Positions 10,465 to 22,541 of a DNA stretch of 64,000 bases are shown piece after piece. The stretch lies in assembly GCA_024291935.2 (NCBI GenBank), contig CM044322.1:26535405-26599404 (forward strand), written 5' to 3'. Position 1 is the stretch's first letter. The number at the start of each line of letters is the position of its first letter. This stretch comes from Okapia johnstoni (taxonomy: Eukaryota > Chordata > Mammalia > Artiodactyla > Giraffidae). The position numbers were made by a program, and so were the translations under genes. Under the pieces are notes generated by a model that searched no databases, had not been told where the DNA came from, and saw nothing but the letters and a program-made list of their open reading frames with translations.

Positions 10465-10721
10465 AACAGTTGCTTTGAGCCTTTTAAAATGTTTCAATAT
10501 TTTAGGGGTTAAAATATTGAAAGAAAAATGCAGTGGAATTTATGACTTTAAAAGGCAGGTCTCTTTCAGACTTCACTCAACAGATTGTTAAAAGACTTTT
10601 TATTTTGAAATGACAGATTCACAAACAGTAGAGAGAGAATGGTACAAAATGTGTGTATTGTTCTGTGCCATTTTATCACATGTATGAATTTGTGTGTAGC
10701 CACCAAGATATAGAATTGACT

Positions 10722-10925
10722 TCCCAGGTAGCTCAAGTGGTAAAAAAATCTGCCTGCCAATGCAGGAGATGCAGGTTTGATCCCTGGGTTAGGAAGATCC
10801 CCTAAAGGAGGAAATGGCAACCCGCTCCAGTATTCTTGCCTGGAAAATCCCATGGACAGAGGAGCCTGGTGGGCTACAGTCTGTGGGGTTGTAAAAAGTT
10901 GGACATGACTGAACAACTGAACACA
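10722..10925 (+). mobile_element. Bov-tA SINE, full length
   Basis: Starts 'cttcccaggtagctcaagtg' and includes the B box 'gcaggtttgatccctgggtt'. It then has 'tattcttgcctggaaaatcc' and ends 'gactgaacaactgaacac'. Confidence 0.92.
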
Positions 10926-10980
10926 CCCACACACCAAGGTGTATAGAACTACTCCATCATCAAAGATCTCCCTTGTGATA

Positions 10981-11137
10981 TTCTTTTTTTTTTTTTTTTT
11001 TTAATGTATTTGTTTACTTAGCTGCACTGGGTCTTAGTTGCAGCTTGTGAGATCTAGTTCCCTGACCAGGAGTTGAACCGAGGTCCCCTGGTTTGGGAGC
11101 TCAGAATCTCACTACTGGACCACCAGGAAAGTCCCAT
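10981..11137 (-). mobile_element. CHR-type SINE, antisense
   Basis: A T20 head is the reversed A tail. Then come 'agctgcactgggtcttagtt', 'ttccctgaccaggagttgaa' and a terminal 'ggaccaccaggaaagtccc'. A flanking duplication 'gatattc'/'gatgttcc' is plausible. Confidence 0.85.
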
Positions 11138-12756
11138 GATGTTCCTTTTATGGTCACAATACTTTCTCCCACCACCATCCCCAAGCCCCAACAACCACTA
11201 ATCTGTTCTTCATCTCTATAATTTTTATCATTTTGAGAATATTACATAAATGGAATCTTAACATCTGTGACCTTTGCCATTGATTTTTTTTTTTTTTTTT
11301 ACTCAGTGTAATGACTTTGGCATCAATCTAGGTTATTAGCTTGTTCTTTTATTGCTGAGTAATAGCCCATGTTATGGATGTACCACCTATGTTTAACCAT
11401 TCACTTATTGAAGGACATTGTGATTCCATTAGGGGCTGTTACAAATAAATCTACTATAAACATTTGTGAACAGGTTTTTCTGTGAACATAAGTTTTATTT
11501 ATCTGAGATGAATGCTCAGGAGTATGATTGCATGGATCAACGTTTATGTTAATATATATTCAGTTTGTGGAGAAACTGCCAGAACCTTATCCAGAGTGGC
11601 TGCACCATTTTTTAGTCCCACCAGCAATGTATGAGATAAGTTTCTCTGCATCCCCACCAGCAATTAGTATTAACACTGTTTTTTATTTTAGCTGTTTTAG
11701 TAAGTGTGTTGTGGTTTCTTGTCATAGTCTTGATTTGTATTTCCCAAATCGATAGTGATGTTAAATGTCTTTTCATGTACTTATTTGCCTTCTGCATACC
11801 CTCTTTGGTGACATATCTCTTAATGTCTTTTAACCATTTCTAATCCAATTGTTTTTTCACCATTGAGTTTTGAGAATTCTTTAGGTATTTTAGGTATGAG
11901 TCCCTCATCAGATAGATAGTTTGCAAATATTTTCTCCCATCCATAGCTTGTCTTTTCATTCTCTTAGCAGGATATTTCACAGAACAAAAGTTTTAACTTT
12001 TGATGAAGTCTAGGTCATTATTTTTTTCTTTCATAGATCATGCTTTTAGTATCATGTCTAAGAACATGCCACCAAGTCCTTGATCCGAGGATTTTCTCTT
12101 ATATTTTCTTTGAAGTGCTTTATAGTTTTATGTTTAAATCTGTGAACCATTTTGGGTTCACTTTTGTTTATGATGTGAGATTTAGGTCAATGTTCACTTT
12201 TATTGCATGTGGATATTGAGTTGTTCCAGAACCATTTGTTAAAAAGACTATCCTTTCTCTATTGAATTGCTTTTGCAAGTTTGTCGAAAATAATCTGGCC
12301 ATACTTCTATGGGGGCTGTTTCTGAGTTCCCTAGTATGTTTCATGGATCTGTGAGGCAATCTCTCTACCTTTATGACACAGCCTTGATTCCTATCGCTGT
12401 GTAAGTCTTAAATCAGGTAGAGTGACTCCTCCCACTTTATTCTTCCTTAAATTTTTTAACCAATTCTAGTTCCTTTGCCCTTTCATTTACATTTTAGTGT
12501 GAGCCGTCTGTATATACAAAATATCACGCTGTAATTTTGATTGGAATTGTGTTTAGTCCTTCATTCAATGTGAGAATAATTGTCTCTCGGTTCATGAACA
12601 TGGTATATTTCTTATTGATTCAGGTGGTCTTTGATGTCTCTCAGGAGTGTTTTGTAATTTTTAGCATACAAGTTCTGTACATGCTTTGTTAGATTTACAC
12701 TTCAGTATTTCTCTCTCTCTCTTTTCTTTCTTTTGAGTGATTGGAAATGGTATTTG

Positions 12757-12975
12757 GGCTTCCCAGGTGGCACTAGTGGTAAAGAACCCACCTGCCAATG
12801 CAGGAGACGTAAGAGACTCGAGTTTGATCCCTGGGTCGGGAGGATCCCCTGGAGGAGAGCATGGCAACCCACTCCAGTATTCTTGCCTGGAGAATCCCAT
12901 GGACAGAGGAGCCTGGTGGGCTGCAGTTCATGGGGTCACGAAGAGTCAGACACGACTGAAGCAACTGTGTGCATG
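12757..12975 (+). mobile_element. Bov-tA SINE nested in L1
   Basis: 'gggcttcccaggtggcacta', 'gtttgatccctgggtcggg', 'tattcttgcctggagaatcc' and 'gtcagacacgactgaagcaa'. A short CA-rich tail follows. The L1 continues directly after. Confidence 0.93.
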
Positions 12976-13294
12976 CACACACACACACTGTCACACAAAA
13001 GGTAGTATATTTTTTATTTTGTTCATTTTTTATTTTTACGTGTTCGTTCACACTATATAGAAATACAGTTGATCTTTGTATGCTTCTTAGTTTCTTGCAA
13101 CATTAACTGAACTTTCTATATAAGGGTTTTTGTAGATTTCTTGGGATTTTTTACACAAACAATCATGTCATCTACAGTAAGATTAGTTTTATTTCTCCTT
13201 TCAGAAAAGGATATCTGAATGCCTTTCATTTCCTTTTCCTTGCTTTATTTGTCTGGTTAACATTTCCAGGACTCTGTTGAATAAGAGTGGCATA

Positions 13295-13526
13295 AATTTT
13301 TAAAATATTTATTTATTTTATTTGGCTGCATTGGGTCTTAGTTTCAGTATGCAGGATCTTTGTTGCATCATGCAGGATCTTCCGTTGCAATGCACAGACT
13401 CTCTAGTTGCAGCATGGGCTTAGTTGCTCCGTGGCAAGTGTCATCTTGGTTCTCTGACCAGGGATTGAACCCATGTTGCCTGCATTGCAAGGCAGACTCT
13501 TAACCACTGAACCACCAGGGACCCAG
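13295..13526 (-). mobile_element. CHR-2-type SINE nested in L1, antisense
   Basis: Reversed CHR body: 'ttatttggctgcattgggtc', repeated 'gcatgcaggatct' blocks, 'ctgaccagggattgaaccca' and 'actgaaccaccagggaccc'. Confidence 0.85.
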
Positions 13527-13873
13527 TATAAATCTTTATATTTGGTTGTTCCTGAACTTAGGGAAAGCATTCAGTCTTTCACCATTAAGTACGAGGTAAG
13601 CTGTAGGTTTTTTGTACATGTTCTTACTAAGTGAGCAAGTTCCCCCCCTTTATTCCTAGTTTTCTGATTATGCTTATCATAAGCTCAACAGATTTAAAAC
13701 TAACTCCATGAACCTCCCCTTGAGATTCTTCTCCATGATGTGGTTTCCTCTCAAGGACACAGAAAAATCTGCAGTGTGCAAAGTTTGGGGGGGGGTAGGA
13801 AGAAAAAGAAGAATTGCAGTTTCTTCTTTATCATAACAAGGCATAGATTTGGGGTGGTTTTATTTCCTGTTCT

Positions 13874-14086
13874 GGGCTTCCCTAGTGGCTCAGCGGTAAA
13901 GAATCCACCTGCAGTACAGGAGATATGGGTTCGATCCCTGGGTCTGGAAGATCCCCTGGAAAAGAAATGGTAACCCACTCCAGTACGCTTGCCTGGAAAA
14001 TTTCATGGACAGAGGAGCCTGGTAAGCTACAGTCCACAGGGTCACAAAAAAGTCGGACACAACTGAGCGATTGAGGACACACGTCA
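13874..14086 (+). mobile_element. Bov-tA SINE, full length
   Basis: Begins 'tgggcttccctagtggctca' with B box 'gggttcgatccctgggtctg', and ends 'acacaactgagcgattgag'. Confidence 0.92.
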
Positions 14087-14311
14087 CTTCCTGTCTGGCT
14101 AAAGTAGAGACAGATCTCTGTTTTGAACCTGACTGTGACATTAGAAAGCTGTAGTAATTTTTTTTTTGTAATGCAATAAGTCATTTTATTACTGGTGACA
14201 TACACTTGCCCTTTCCAGGTAGGTTTCAGCAGTGGATATATAGTTTATTTCTCCTAAAGACCATGGAGAGTGAGCTGCTTGAAGATGTGATAAAATGTCT
14301 ATCATCTTTTC

Positions 14312-14458
14312 TTCCTCAAAGACTATTTTCTAAAGAGCAATTTTAGGCTTACAGCAAAATTAAGAAAAAAGTTTATAGATATCCTGTATATCCTCCCACC
14401 CAACACACATGCCCAAAGCCTCCCAGACTATCCATTCACAGCAGAGTGGTCCATTTGA
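14312..14458 (-). mobile_element. L1 3' UTR fragment, antisense
   Basis: 'caattttaggcttacagcaa', 'gtatatcctcccacccaac' and 'ccattcacagcagagtgg' are related to the better-preserved antisense L1 3' UTR at 27945. Confidence 0.6.
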
Positions 14459-14477
14459 GGAAACTAGCAATTTTTAA

Positions 14478-14680
14478 AAGTGGAGGCTTTGGAGATAGGC
14501 AGACCTGAGTTTAAATCTCATTAGGCTACTTCGTGGCTGAGTGATTTCAACCAGACTGATCACTCTGAGCTCGTTTTCCCTGTCTGTAAACCTCTTACCT
14601 CACAGGATGGTTGTGAGGGTTAAGTGAAAAACGCACGTAAAGAGGCTGGCATGTGGTGCTCAGTAAAAGACACAGTGGTC
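14478..14680 (+). mobile_element. MIR SINE, near full length
   Basis: 'ggcagacctgagtttaaatc', 'gctacttcgtggctgagtg', 'gtctgtaaacctcttacctc' and 'atggttgtgagggttaagtg' follow MIR from B box to 3' region. Confidence 0.8.
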
Positions 14681-15264
14681 ATTGTTTTGGTCTCATAAGA
14701 TGGAGAGACTCTTCTCAGAAGAAGAGAAAATCTTCAGAGGGCTGAAGAATCCTCAGAGGGTTGAGATGAGGATCCACTGACGTTAACAAGCCGTTTGGAA
14801 AAGGAAACCAATGAGGACAGTCACTAACCAGACAGAAACTGAGTTGCATTCATTGTACAAAAATAAGTGACGGCTTACTGCTCCCCGAACTTAGTTTAAG
14901 AAATAAGTCACCACCACCAGCAACAGTCAGGTTAATTTATGAAGGAATCAGTTGCATTTCCAGAAGCGTGAGCTCATTTTGGCTCCCTGGAGTTCAGATG
15001 ATACGTGAATCGCCAAGCGTTTGGGGGATAGAGTTCTGATGAGCGCTTCTGTCTTCTCTTAGATGAATCATCTTCCCATGGTTTAAATGGGTTTGGGAGA
15101 GGAGAGTTGCTCTCAGAGGGTTGTGGGGGCATGGGTCCACTTGGAAGAATTGAAACCTGCATACATGTCAGCATTTTCCAGTTTTATAAAACATGACAAG
15201 GTAAACATTGCCCCTCTGCTGACTTCACTGGGCCTTTCTGTTCGGAAGGATCACCTATTTTTTT

Positions 15265-15598
15265 AAAAATTAGTTTTTATTCATCTATTTGTTTATTTTT
15301 GGCTGTGCTGGGTCTTCATTTCTCTAGCTGTGGTGAGCAAGGTCTACTCTCTGTTGCGGTGCACAGGCTTCTCATTGCAGAGGCTTCTCTTGTTGCAGAG
15401 CTCAGGCTCTAGGCACATGGGCTTCAGTAGTTGCAGCACACAGGCTCAGTAGTTGCAGCTTGTGGGCTCTAGTGTGGGGGTTAATACTGGAGTGGGTAGC
15501 CATTCCCTTCTCCAGGGGATCTTCCCAACCCAGGGGTCAAACGCAGGTCTCCCGCATTGCAGGCGGATTCTTTACCAGCTGAGCCACCAGGGAAGTCA
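15265..15598 (-). mobile_element. Composite CHR-2 / Bov-tA SINE, antisense
   Basis: The left part (to about 15480) is a reversed CHR-2 body ('ttggctgtgctgggtcttca', 'cttctcttgttgcagagctc'). It switches to a reversed Bov-tA ('atactggagtgggtagccat', 'ggggatcttcccaacccagg') that ends in the tRNA-like 'gagccaccagggaagtc'. A normal CHR-2 would carry its own head at this point. Confidence 0.8.
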
Positions 15599-15999
15599 AG
15601 ATTCAGGGATATGTATTAATAAAAAGTCATCCTTCAAATTACCCAGAGGTTACATCTAGCAAATAAAAAAGATTGTTGTATTTATCTGGATCAATCCTAA
15701 AAAATAGGTAGTCACACTTCTAAAGAGCTCTATTTATCAGCAAGGCTGAAATATTGTTTGGAGTGTTTGTTTTGTGATAGTTTGACATCGTTTACTTTTT
15801 CTGATCATGGGAAGTAGTTCCATGCTTCTTGTTTTTAAAAATTGGGAGGAAGCAATGTATAAGGAAGAAAATAAAAGTCACTTGTAATCATTTGGTTCAG
15901 GGAAAAATCAATATTGGTATCTACAGGGTCTTATTGTCCAGATTTTTTCCCTATATCCTGTAAGAAGTTTAATTCCCTAAAGGCAATAGGAAGGCGGTT

Positions 16000-16281
16000 T
16001 ATTTATTTATTTTATTTTTGGCTGTGCTAGGTCTTGGTTGCTGCACACGAGTTTTCTCTAGTTGCAGCGAGTGGAGGCTACTCTTTGTTGAGGTGCACAG
16101 GCTTCTTGTTGCAGTGGCTTCTCTTGCTGCCAAGCATAGGTTCTAGAGCACAGGTTCAGAAGTTGTGGCACACAGGCTTAGTCGCTCAAAAGCCTGTGGA
16201 ATCTTCCCAGACCAGGGATCAATCCCATGTCCCCTGTATTGGCAGACGGATTCTTAACCACTGAACCACTAGGGAAGCCCA
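16000..16281 (-). mobile_element. CHR-2-type SINE, antisense
   Basis: 'atttttggctgtgctaggtc', 'gcacaggcttcttgttgcag', 'agaccagggatcaatcccat' and terminal 'gaaccactagggaagccc'. Near full length. Confidence 0.88.
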
Positions 16282-16751
16282 GGAATCCTGTTTATAGCCG
16301 GGCTAGTGAGAACTGTTCATAGTCAACAGTAAGAACTGTTATCATGCATTCATTCCACAATATTTACCTGGAGCCACAGCACTAAGGCAAGCCTAGGGAT
16401 ACAGTGATGGCGGGACTGGACATGGTCCCTGCGATCAGGAAGCTGCCAGGAGAGAGAGACATAAGTCAGATGATCCCACAAAGGTGTGACTAATTCCATT
16501 CCAAAACTGGGGCTCTAAAGCAGAGGAATATGGAGGACAAAGAGGACTTGACAAAGGGAGAAGGGAACAGCATATGCAAAGGTCCTGGGGTAGACCCAAG
16601 GGACTGAGAGAAAACCAGGGCATCCAGGAGTCAGATCAGAAAGGAGGAGTGCTTAGTGACAAGCAGGCCTCCTTCACGTCACAGTAAAGATTTTGACCTT
16701 TATCTGAAAAGCAATGGAAGAAGATTTGAAGGACTGTAAGCAAGGGGGAGT

Positions 16752-16972
16752 GGGCTTCCTGGGTGTCGCTAGCGGTAAAGAACCCGCCTGCCAATGCAGG
16801 AGACGTAAGAGACATGAGTTCGATCCCTGGGTCAGGAAGATCCCCTGGGGGAGGAAATGACAACCCACTCCAGTATTATTGCCTAGAGAATCCATGGACA
16901 AAAGAGTCTGGCAGGCTACGGTCCATATGGTAACGAAGAGTCAGACGTGACTGAAGTGACTTAGCACACACA
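16752..16972 (+). mobile_element. Bov-tA SINE, full length
   Basis: 'gggcttcctgggtgtcgcta', 'gagttcgatccctgggtcag', 'gaatccatggacaaaagagt' and 'tcagacgtgactgaagtgac'. Confidence 0.92.
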
Positions 16973-17242
16973 TATGCAAAGCAAGGAGGAGACTTGCCAC
17001 TGACCATTCTGGCTGCCATGTGCAGAGTCCCCCTTCCTCCCATTTTACACACTCCAGAGCCTCAGCCTTGCTCATTTCAGAGTTAAACCTTTCAAATTAT
17101 AATTTATAAAATTTGATGTGCCTTGTGAACTATAATTTTTAGAGCTGGATGTGGTTATTATCTATAGTCTGCTGAGAAAGGGGCTTGTTTCTTCCAGAAT
17201 AAAGAAATACCGCAAGCTAATGGTTGGATTTTCCATCGGTAT

Positions 17243-17446
17243 AAAATGAAAGTGTTAGTTGTTCAATTGTGTCTGACTCTTTGCAACCCCATAGACTGTA
17301 ACCCGCCAGGCTCCTCTGTCCATGAAATTCTCCAGGCAGGAATACTGGAGCAGGTTGCCATTTCCTTGTCCAGGGGATCTTCCCGACCCAGGAATCAAAC
17401 CTGGGTCTCCTGCATAGCAAAGAGATTCTTTACCATCTGAGCCACC
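17243..17446 (-). mobile_element. Bov-tA SINE, full length, antisense
   Basis: 'aagtgttagttgttcaattg', 'acccgccaggctcctctgtc', 'gatcttcccgacccaggaat' and 'ttaccatctgagccacca'. Confidence 0.92.
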
Positions 17447-17484
17447 ATTTTGTGTAAGAGTGTATAAACACTATATAAGAGTGC

Positions 17485-17632
17485 TTGTTAAACATGGGCT
17501 CCTAGACATTCTGATCCAGCGGGTTTCGAGTAAGGCCCAGGAATCTTCATATTTATATGCTCCACAGGTTCAGGTCAGAGTGGGGTCCCCTGGAATTGGT
17601 TCCAGGACCACACTTTGAGAACCATCAGTGCT
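17485..17632 (+). mobile_element. MER5A-like hAT remnant
   Basis: 'acattctgatccagcgggtt', 'ggcccaggaatcttcatatt' and the right end 'cactttgagaaccatcagtg', which resembles the MER5 terminal sequence. Confidence 0.6.
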
Positions 17633-17691
17633 CCCTTCCTGTCCCTTCTTGATTGGTGCTTCTTCCCTTCTGATGTTCTGGCAGCTCCTGC

Positions 17692-17698
17692 GTGTGTG

Positions 17699-17733
<35 letters not shown>
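17692..17733. repeat. (TG)n microsatellite
   Basis: About twenty units, with one TGCG interruption near 17704. Confidence 0.95.
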
Positions 17734-18197
17734 ATTATTTCAATAAACTTTGTTTTGAGGAAGAGAGAAGTGAAGGTTAAACAGTGAAGGGCTGACTGTG
17801 TAAGGGACTCCCCAGTCCCATCCTGGGGAGGTTCCAGGATCCCCTAGAAGACTGAGATGGAGGACAGCCCAAGTCATTTCAGGGCTGTGGCTGGGAGGGT
17901 GGAGATGGAAGAGAAGGAGAAAGGACAGAAATGCCCGGGGGATGAAATGCTGATGCCCGCACCTCTAACCCTCAGTGACCAGCGTCCTAGGACTGCTCCT
18001 TCTCATAGGTGAAGCGATCTGTCCAGCCTGTGTCAGCGCTTCTCAGATGGGATCCGAGGCTCGCTGCTCTCATACCGACCAGAATCCGTATGACTCTTGT
18101 CTCTTCCCCTGGCACCTGCCGGTTCTGAGCTGCCTCTTAGAAAGGAACTAGAGTCGACATCATACTCTTTTTTATTTTTTTATCTTCTTACAAGACA

Positions 18198-19292
18198 ATT
18201 TCAGAAAAACATCTACTTCTGCTTCATTGACTATGCTAAAGCCTTTGTGTGGATCACAACACACTGGAAAATTCTTAAAGAGATGGGAATACCAGACCAC
18301 CTTACCTGCCTCCTGAAAAGCCTGTGTACAGATCAAGAAGCAACAGTTAGAACCAGACATGGAACAATGGGCTGGTTCCAAATTGAGAAAGGAGTACTTC
18401 AAGGCTGTATATTGTCACCCTGCTTATTTAACTTATATGCAGAGTCCATCATGCAAAATACCGGGCTGGATGAAGCACAGGATGGAATCAAGATTGCAGG
18501 GAGAAATATCAATAATCTCAGATATGCAGATGACACCACCATTATGGCAGAGAGAGAAACGGAACTAAAGAGCCTCTTGATGAAGGTGAAAAGGAGAGTG
18601 AAAAAGCTGACTTAAAACCCAACATTCAAAAAACGAAAATCATGGCATCTGGTCCCATCACTTCATGACAAATAGATGGGGAAACGATGGAAACAGTGAC
18701 AAACTTTATTTTCTTGGGCTCCAAAATCACTGCAGATGGTGACTGCAGCCATGAAATTAAAAGACACTTGGTCCTTGGAAGAAAAGCTATGGCCAACCTA
18801 GACAGCATATTAAAAAGCAGAGACATTACTTTGCCAACAAAGGTCTGCCTAGTCAAAGCTATGGTTTTTCCAGTAGTCGTGTGGATGTGAGAGATGGACC
18901 ACAAAGGGGGCTGAGTGCCGAAGAATTGATGGTTTTGAGCTGTGGTGGTGGAGAAGACTCTTGAGAGTCCCTTGGACGGCAAGGAAATCAAACCAGTCCA
19001 TCCTAAAGGAAATCAGTCCTGAATATTCATTGGAAGGACTGATGCTGAAGCTGAAGCTTCAATACTTTGGCCACCTGATGGGAAGAGCCAACTCATTGGA
19101 AAAGACCCTGATGCTTGGTTGAAGGCAGGAGAAGGGGACAACAGAGGATGAGATGATTGGGTGGCATCACTGACTCGATGGACATGAGTTTGAGCAAGCT
19201 CTGAGAGATGGTGAAAGATAGAGAGGCCTGATGTGCTATACTCCATGTGGTTGCAAAGAGTCAGACACGACTGAGCAACTGAACAACAACAA
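18198..19292 (+). mobile_element. BovB LINE, 5'-truncated, RT domain and 3' end
   Basis: Encodes the C-terminal two thirds of the BovB (RTE clade) reverse transcriptase, broken by frameshifts. The catalytic YADD codons are at 18523-18534 in a frame open from 18097 to 18615. Later segments (18687-18890) and the 3' end 'gactgagcaactgaacaac' follow in order. It is truncated within the RT region at 'cagaaaaacatctacttctg'. It cannot encode a working protein. Confidence 0.93.
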
Positions 19293-20040
19293 CAAGCAAA
19301 TTTACCAAAGCAATTTTTCTCTAAAAGAAATGTAGATTTATGTCTGTACAAAGATTTCTGACATCATCATCTTGTTTATTATTCTCAAACAAGATTACTG
19401 GAGTTGTCTTTTTATCTGCATTTCACGGATGGGAAGGTGTTTCTGCTGTGTCCGGGAACACATATGGCTGTAACTCAGACGAGCGCGGCCACATTGCCCA
19501 CCAGAGGTTCCCAGAGGTGGTGTCCTGCCAGCAGTGGGCGTCCCTCTCCCACTCCCTCCCCAGCATCGGGTGTGCTCCACCTGTTGGATCTTCGGTGACC
19601 TACAGGGTGAAGTGTAGTACCCGTGTCATTTTTGTTCACACTTCTCTTATTCTGAGTGAACACCGGCACTTTGAGATATAAGGTAACGAGTGGACTCTGT
19701 GGGGAAATCCACGGAATGAAGCAGACCTGAGGAGGGTGCGCTGGCCGACGCCCCATCTGTACCCACCACCCACCATGTCGTCCTGCCTGGACTGCACTCC
19801 CGTCCCACCCCTTTCCCCACCCCCACGCCATCCTACCCCTGACTCCTGCCCGAGTGTTCCTGTCTCTGGGGGTTCACCTGTCTGATCTCACCAGTCCTCG
19901 GGGAAATTGTGTCCCCTGTTTGAGAACTGGCAGCTGATTTCATCAGTCAGCTCCCACCACAATGGTTGATGGGGCTGCTTTTTCACTTGGAGGTGGAAGG
20001 CTTCCAGGAGGAAAAAGTTCAGAGGAAAGGACTAGATCAT
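19293..20040. other. Unassigned intronic sequence
   Basis: No repeat family or exon was recognised over about 750 bp. It has more CpG than its surroundings (for example 'gacgagcgcggcc' near 19480). Open frames on both strands are under 120 codons, and none resembles a protein I know. Confidence 0.4.
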
Positions 20041-20865
20041 AATCTTATCCTTTTATTGTGACAAAATGCACATAACATAAAATCTGCCATCTTAACTACT
20101 TTTTTAAAGTGTACAGTTCAGTGGCATTAAATATGCCTGCATTGTTGTGCAACCCGTCACCCCCATGCCTCGCCAGAACACGTTCCATCTTGCAGAACTG
20201 AAACTCAGTCCCCGTAAAACCACCCCCCATCCCCCCACCTCCCAGCCCCCGGCAACCACCATTCTGTTTTCTGTCTCTATAGACTTGACCACTCTGGGTA
20301 CCTCACAGAAGTAGAATCATACAGTATTTGTCTTTTCATGACTGGCTTATTTCACTGAGGGAAGGACAGGGAAGCCTGGCATGCTACAGTCCATGGGGTC
20401 TCAAAGAGATACGACTTAGCAACTGAAAAACAGCAACAGTGACCTCAAGGTTCATCCATGCTGTCACATGTATCTGAATTTCCTTCCTTTTTAAGGCTGA
20501 ATAATATTTCATTGTATGGATTTGCCACATTTTGTTTATTCATTCATCTACCAGTGGACACTTGGGTTGTTTTTACCTTTTGGCTGTTGCAAACAGTGCT
20601 ATGAACGTGGGTGTATAAATATCTCTTCAAGCCTCTACTTTCAGTTCTTTGGGATATATACCCAAAAGTAGACTTGCTGGATCACATGATAATTTTATTT
20701 TTAGTTGTTTGAAGAACTGCCATGCTGTTTTCCATAGCAGCTGCACTAATTTATATCCTCACCAACAGTGCACAGGGGTTTTACCTTCCCAACATCCTTA
20801 TCAACACTTGTTATTTCCTGTTGTTGTTGTTTATAGTAACCATTCTGATTGATGTGAAAGAAAGA
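20040..20865 (-). mobile_element. L1 3' UTR, antisense, with BovB fragment inside
   Basis: 'tgtgacaaaatgcacataac', 'gtgtacagttcagtggcatt', 'ctgaataatatttcattgta' and 'gtagacttgctggatcacat' are the antisense L1 3' UTR order. The match is cut at about 20358-20445 by a BovB end. Confidence 0.8.
20358..20445 (+). mobile_element. BovB LINE 3'-end fragment nested in L1
   Basis: 'gggaaggacagggaagcctg', 'catgctacagtccatggggt' and terminal 'ttagcaactgaaaaacagc'. It inserted into the older L1 3' UTR. Confidence 0.85.
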
Positions 20866-20917
20866 TCATAATCTTTTGAATAGCATACAGAATACACAAA
20901 AGCTATAGCATATATTT

Positions 20918-21200
20918 CGGAGAAGGCAGTGGCACCCCACTCCAGTACTCTTGCCTGGAAAATCCCATGGACAGAGGAGCCTGGTAGGCTACAGTCCATG
21001 GGGTCGCTAAGAGTTGGACACGACTGAGCGACTTCACTTTCACTTTTCACTTGCATGCATTGGAGAAGGAAATGGCAACCCACTCCAGTGTTCTTGCCTG
21101 GAGAATCCCAGGGACGGGGGAGCCTGGTGGGCTGCCGTCTATGGGGTCGCATAGAGTCGGACACGACTGAAGCGACGTAGCAGCAGCAGCAGCAGCAGCA
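20918..21200 (+). mobile_element. Bov-A2 dimeric SINE with (AGC)n tail
   Basis: Two related monomers in tandem. The first ends 'gagcgacttcactttcact' near 21045; the second starts 'ggagaaggaaatggcaaccc' and ends 'gaagcgacgtagcagcagc'. A CAG-type triplet tail follows. There is no tRNA-like head, which separates Bov-A2 from Bov-tA. Confidence 0.93.
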
Positions 21201-21682
21201 TAGCATATATTTATGGACTGCTTACCGTATCTCTCATGACTTTATGTATCTTCTATATATGTTCTATATATATTTATAGAATTATATCCTCAAAACAAAT
21301 CCTGTGCAGGTAAGAACTGCTCTTATCATTATTATACTCATTTGAAGACGTGGAAGTGGAACTCAGAAAAGTTAAGGGACTTGCCCAAATCACATAGCTA
21401 GCCGGGGGAGGCAGGGCTGAGTTTCAGACTGGGCTGCCTCAAGCTTCTGAAGAAGCTTTTTGCGTGTAAATTTAGCTTTGGGAACACCTAATATCTAAAT
21501 ATTGGAAATTCCTTGTAGGTTAACTGAGATGACAAGGTAATTGGCTAAGCTAGGGAGATTCCACCCTGTGGAATCCAGGGTGGGGTTGTCAGTGAAACAT
21601 GATAGGTATAGTCTAGTGATCCTCATTCACGCCACAGGCTGAGGTGGCGCCATCTAGTGGGGGATCTGGGTAAGGAGGAAAT

Positions 21683-21888
21683 GTGTGTGCGTGCTCCCTC
21701 TGTGTCCCACTCTTAGCGACCCCATGGACTGTAGCCCGCCAGGCTCCTCTGTCCATGGGATTTTTCAGGCAAGAATACTGGAGTGGGTTGCCATTTCCTG
21801 CTGCAGGGGATTTTCCTGACCCAGGGATCGAACCCGCGTCTCTTGTGTCTCCTGCATTGGCAGGCAGATTCTTTACTACTAGTTCCTT
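21683..21888 (-). mobile_element. Bov-tA SINE, antisense
   Basis: 'agcgaccccatggactgtag', 'ccgccaggctcctctgtcc', 'gggttgccatttcctgctgc' and 'ctgacccagggatcgaaccc'. The tRNA-like end is slightly truncated at 'ctttactactag'. Confidence 0.9.
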
Positions 21889-22095
21889 TCCCAAAAGAGG
21901 CACATTGGGGCTGTTAAGTGAAGGCACAGCAAGAACCCCATCTCTTATTTCCAAACTAGCCAGAGTAAGTTCTCTGTTCCCACTTGGATAACCCAGGCTA
22001 GCCTCCCTTTTAAGATCACTGATTACATCTGCATGGTCCCTTTTGCCACATAATGGATTATATTTCTAGAGATCAGGGCGTGGTCATTTTTGAGT

Positions 22096-22541
22096 CAAAG
22101 CTATGGTTTTTCCAGTAGTCATGTGTGGATGTGAGAGTTGGACCATAAAGAAGGCTGAGCACCGAAGAATTGATGCTTTCAAACTGTGGATTGAGAAGAC
22201 TCTTGAGAGTCCCTTGGACTGCAAGGAGATCAAAACAGTCAATCCCCAAAAGGAAATTAACCCTGAATATTCATTGGAAGGACTGATGCTTAAGCTGAAG
22301 CTCCAATACTTTGGCCACCTGATGCGAAGAGCTGACTCATTAGAAAAGACCCTAATGCTGGGAAAGATTGAAGGCAGGAGGAGAAGGGAATGACAGAGGA
22401 TGAGATGGTTGGATAGCATCACTGACTCAATGGACATGGATTTGAGCAAACTCTGAGAGATAGTGAAGGACAGGGAAGCCTGGTGTGCTGCAGGCCATGG
22501 AGTCACAGAGAGTCAGACACAACTTAGTGACTGAACAACAT
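22096..22541 (+). mobile_element. BovB LINE, 3' 440 bp
   Basis: Starts 'gtcaaagctatggtttttcc' (C-terminal part of the BovB ORF) and runs through 'tactttggccacctgatgcg' to 'gtgactgaacaaca'. The frame is open at 22103-22393 but represents only the end of the protein. Confidence 0.92.

Larger units (their letters stand above)
11138..13690 (-). mobile_element. L1 LINE, antisense, 3' UTR and end of ORF2, with nested SINEs
   Basis: Reads as antisense L1. The 3' UTR is at about 11140-11810 ('ggctgttacaaataaatcta' type signatures). The 3' end of ORF2 follows ('tgagtccctcatcagatag', 'aaaagttttaacttttgatg', 'ccagaaccatttgttaaaaa'). Matching sequence resumes on both sides of a Bov-tA (12757) and a CHR SINE (13295), which therefore inserted later. 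Many stops; no coding capacity. Confidence 0.85.

Noticed and set aside
18097..18615. Plus-strand frame of 172 codons as a host gene
   Set aside because: Its C-terminal two thirds is BovB reverse transcriptase with YADD; the N-terminal part is read-through of unrelated sequence.
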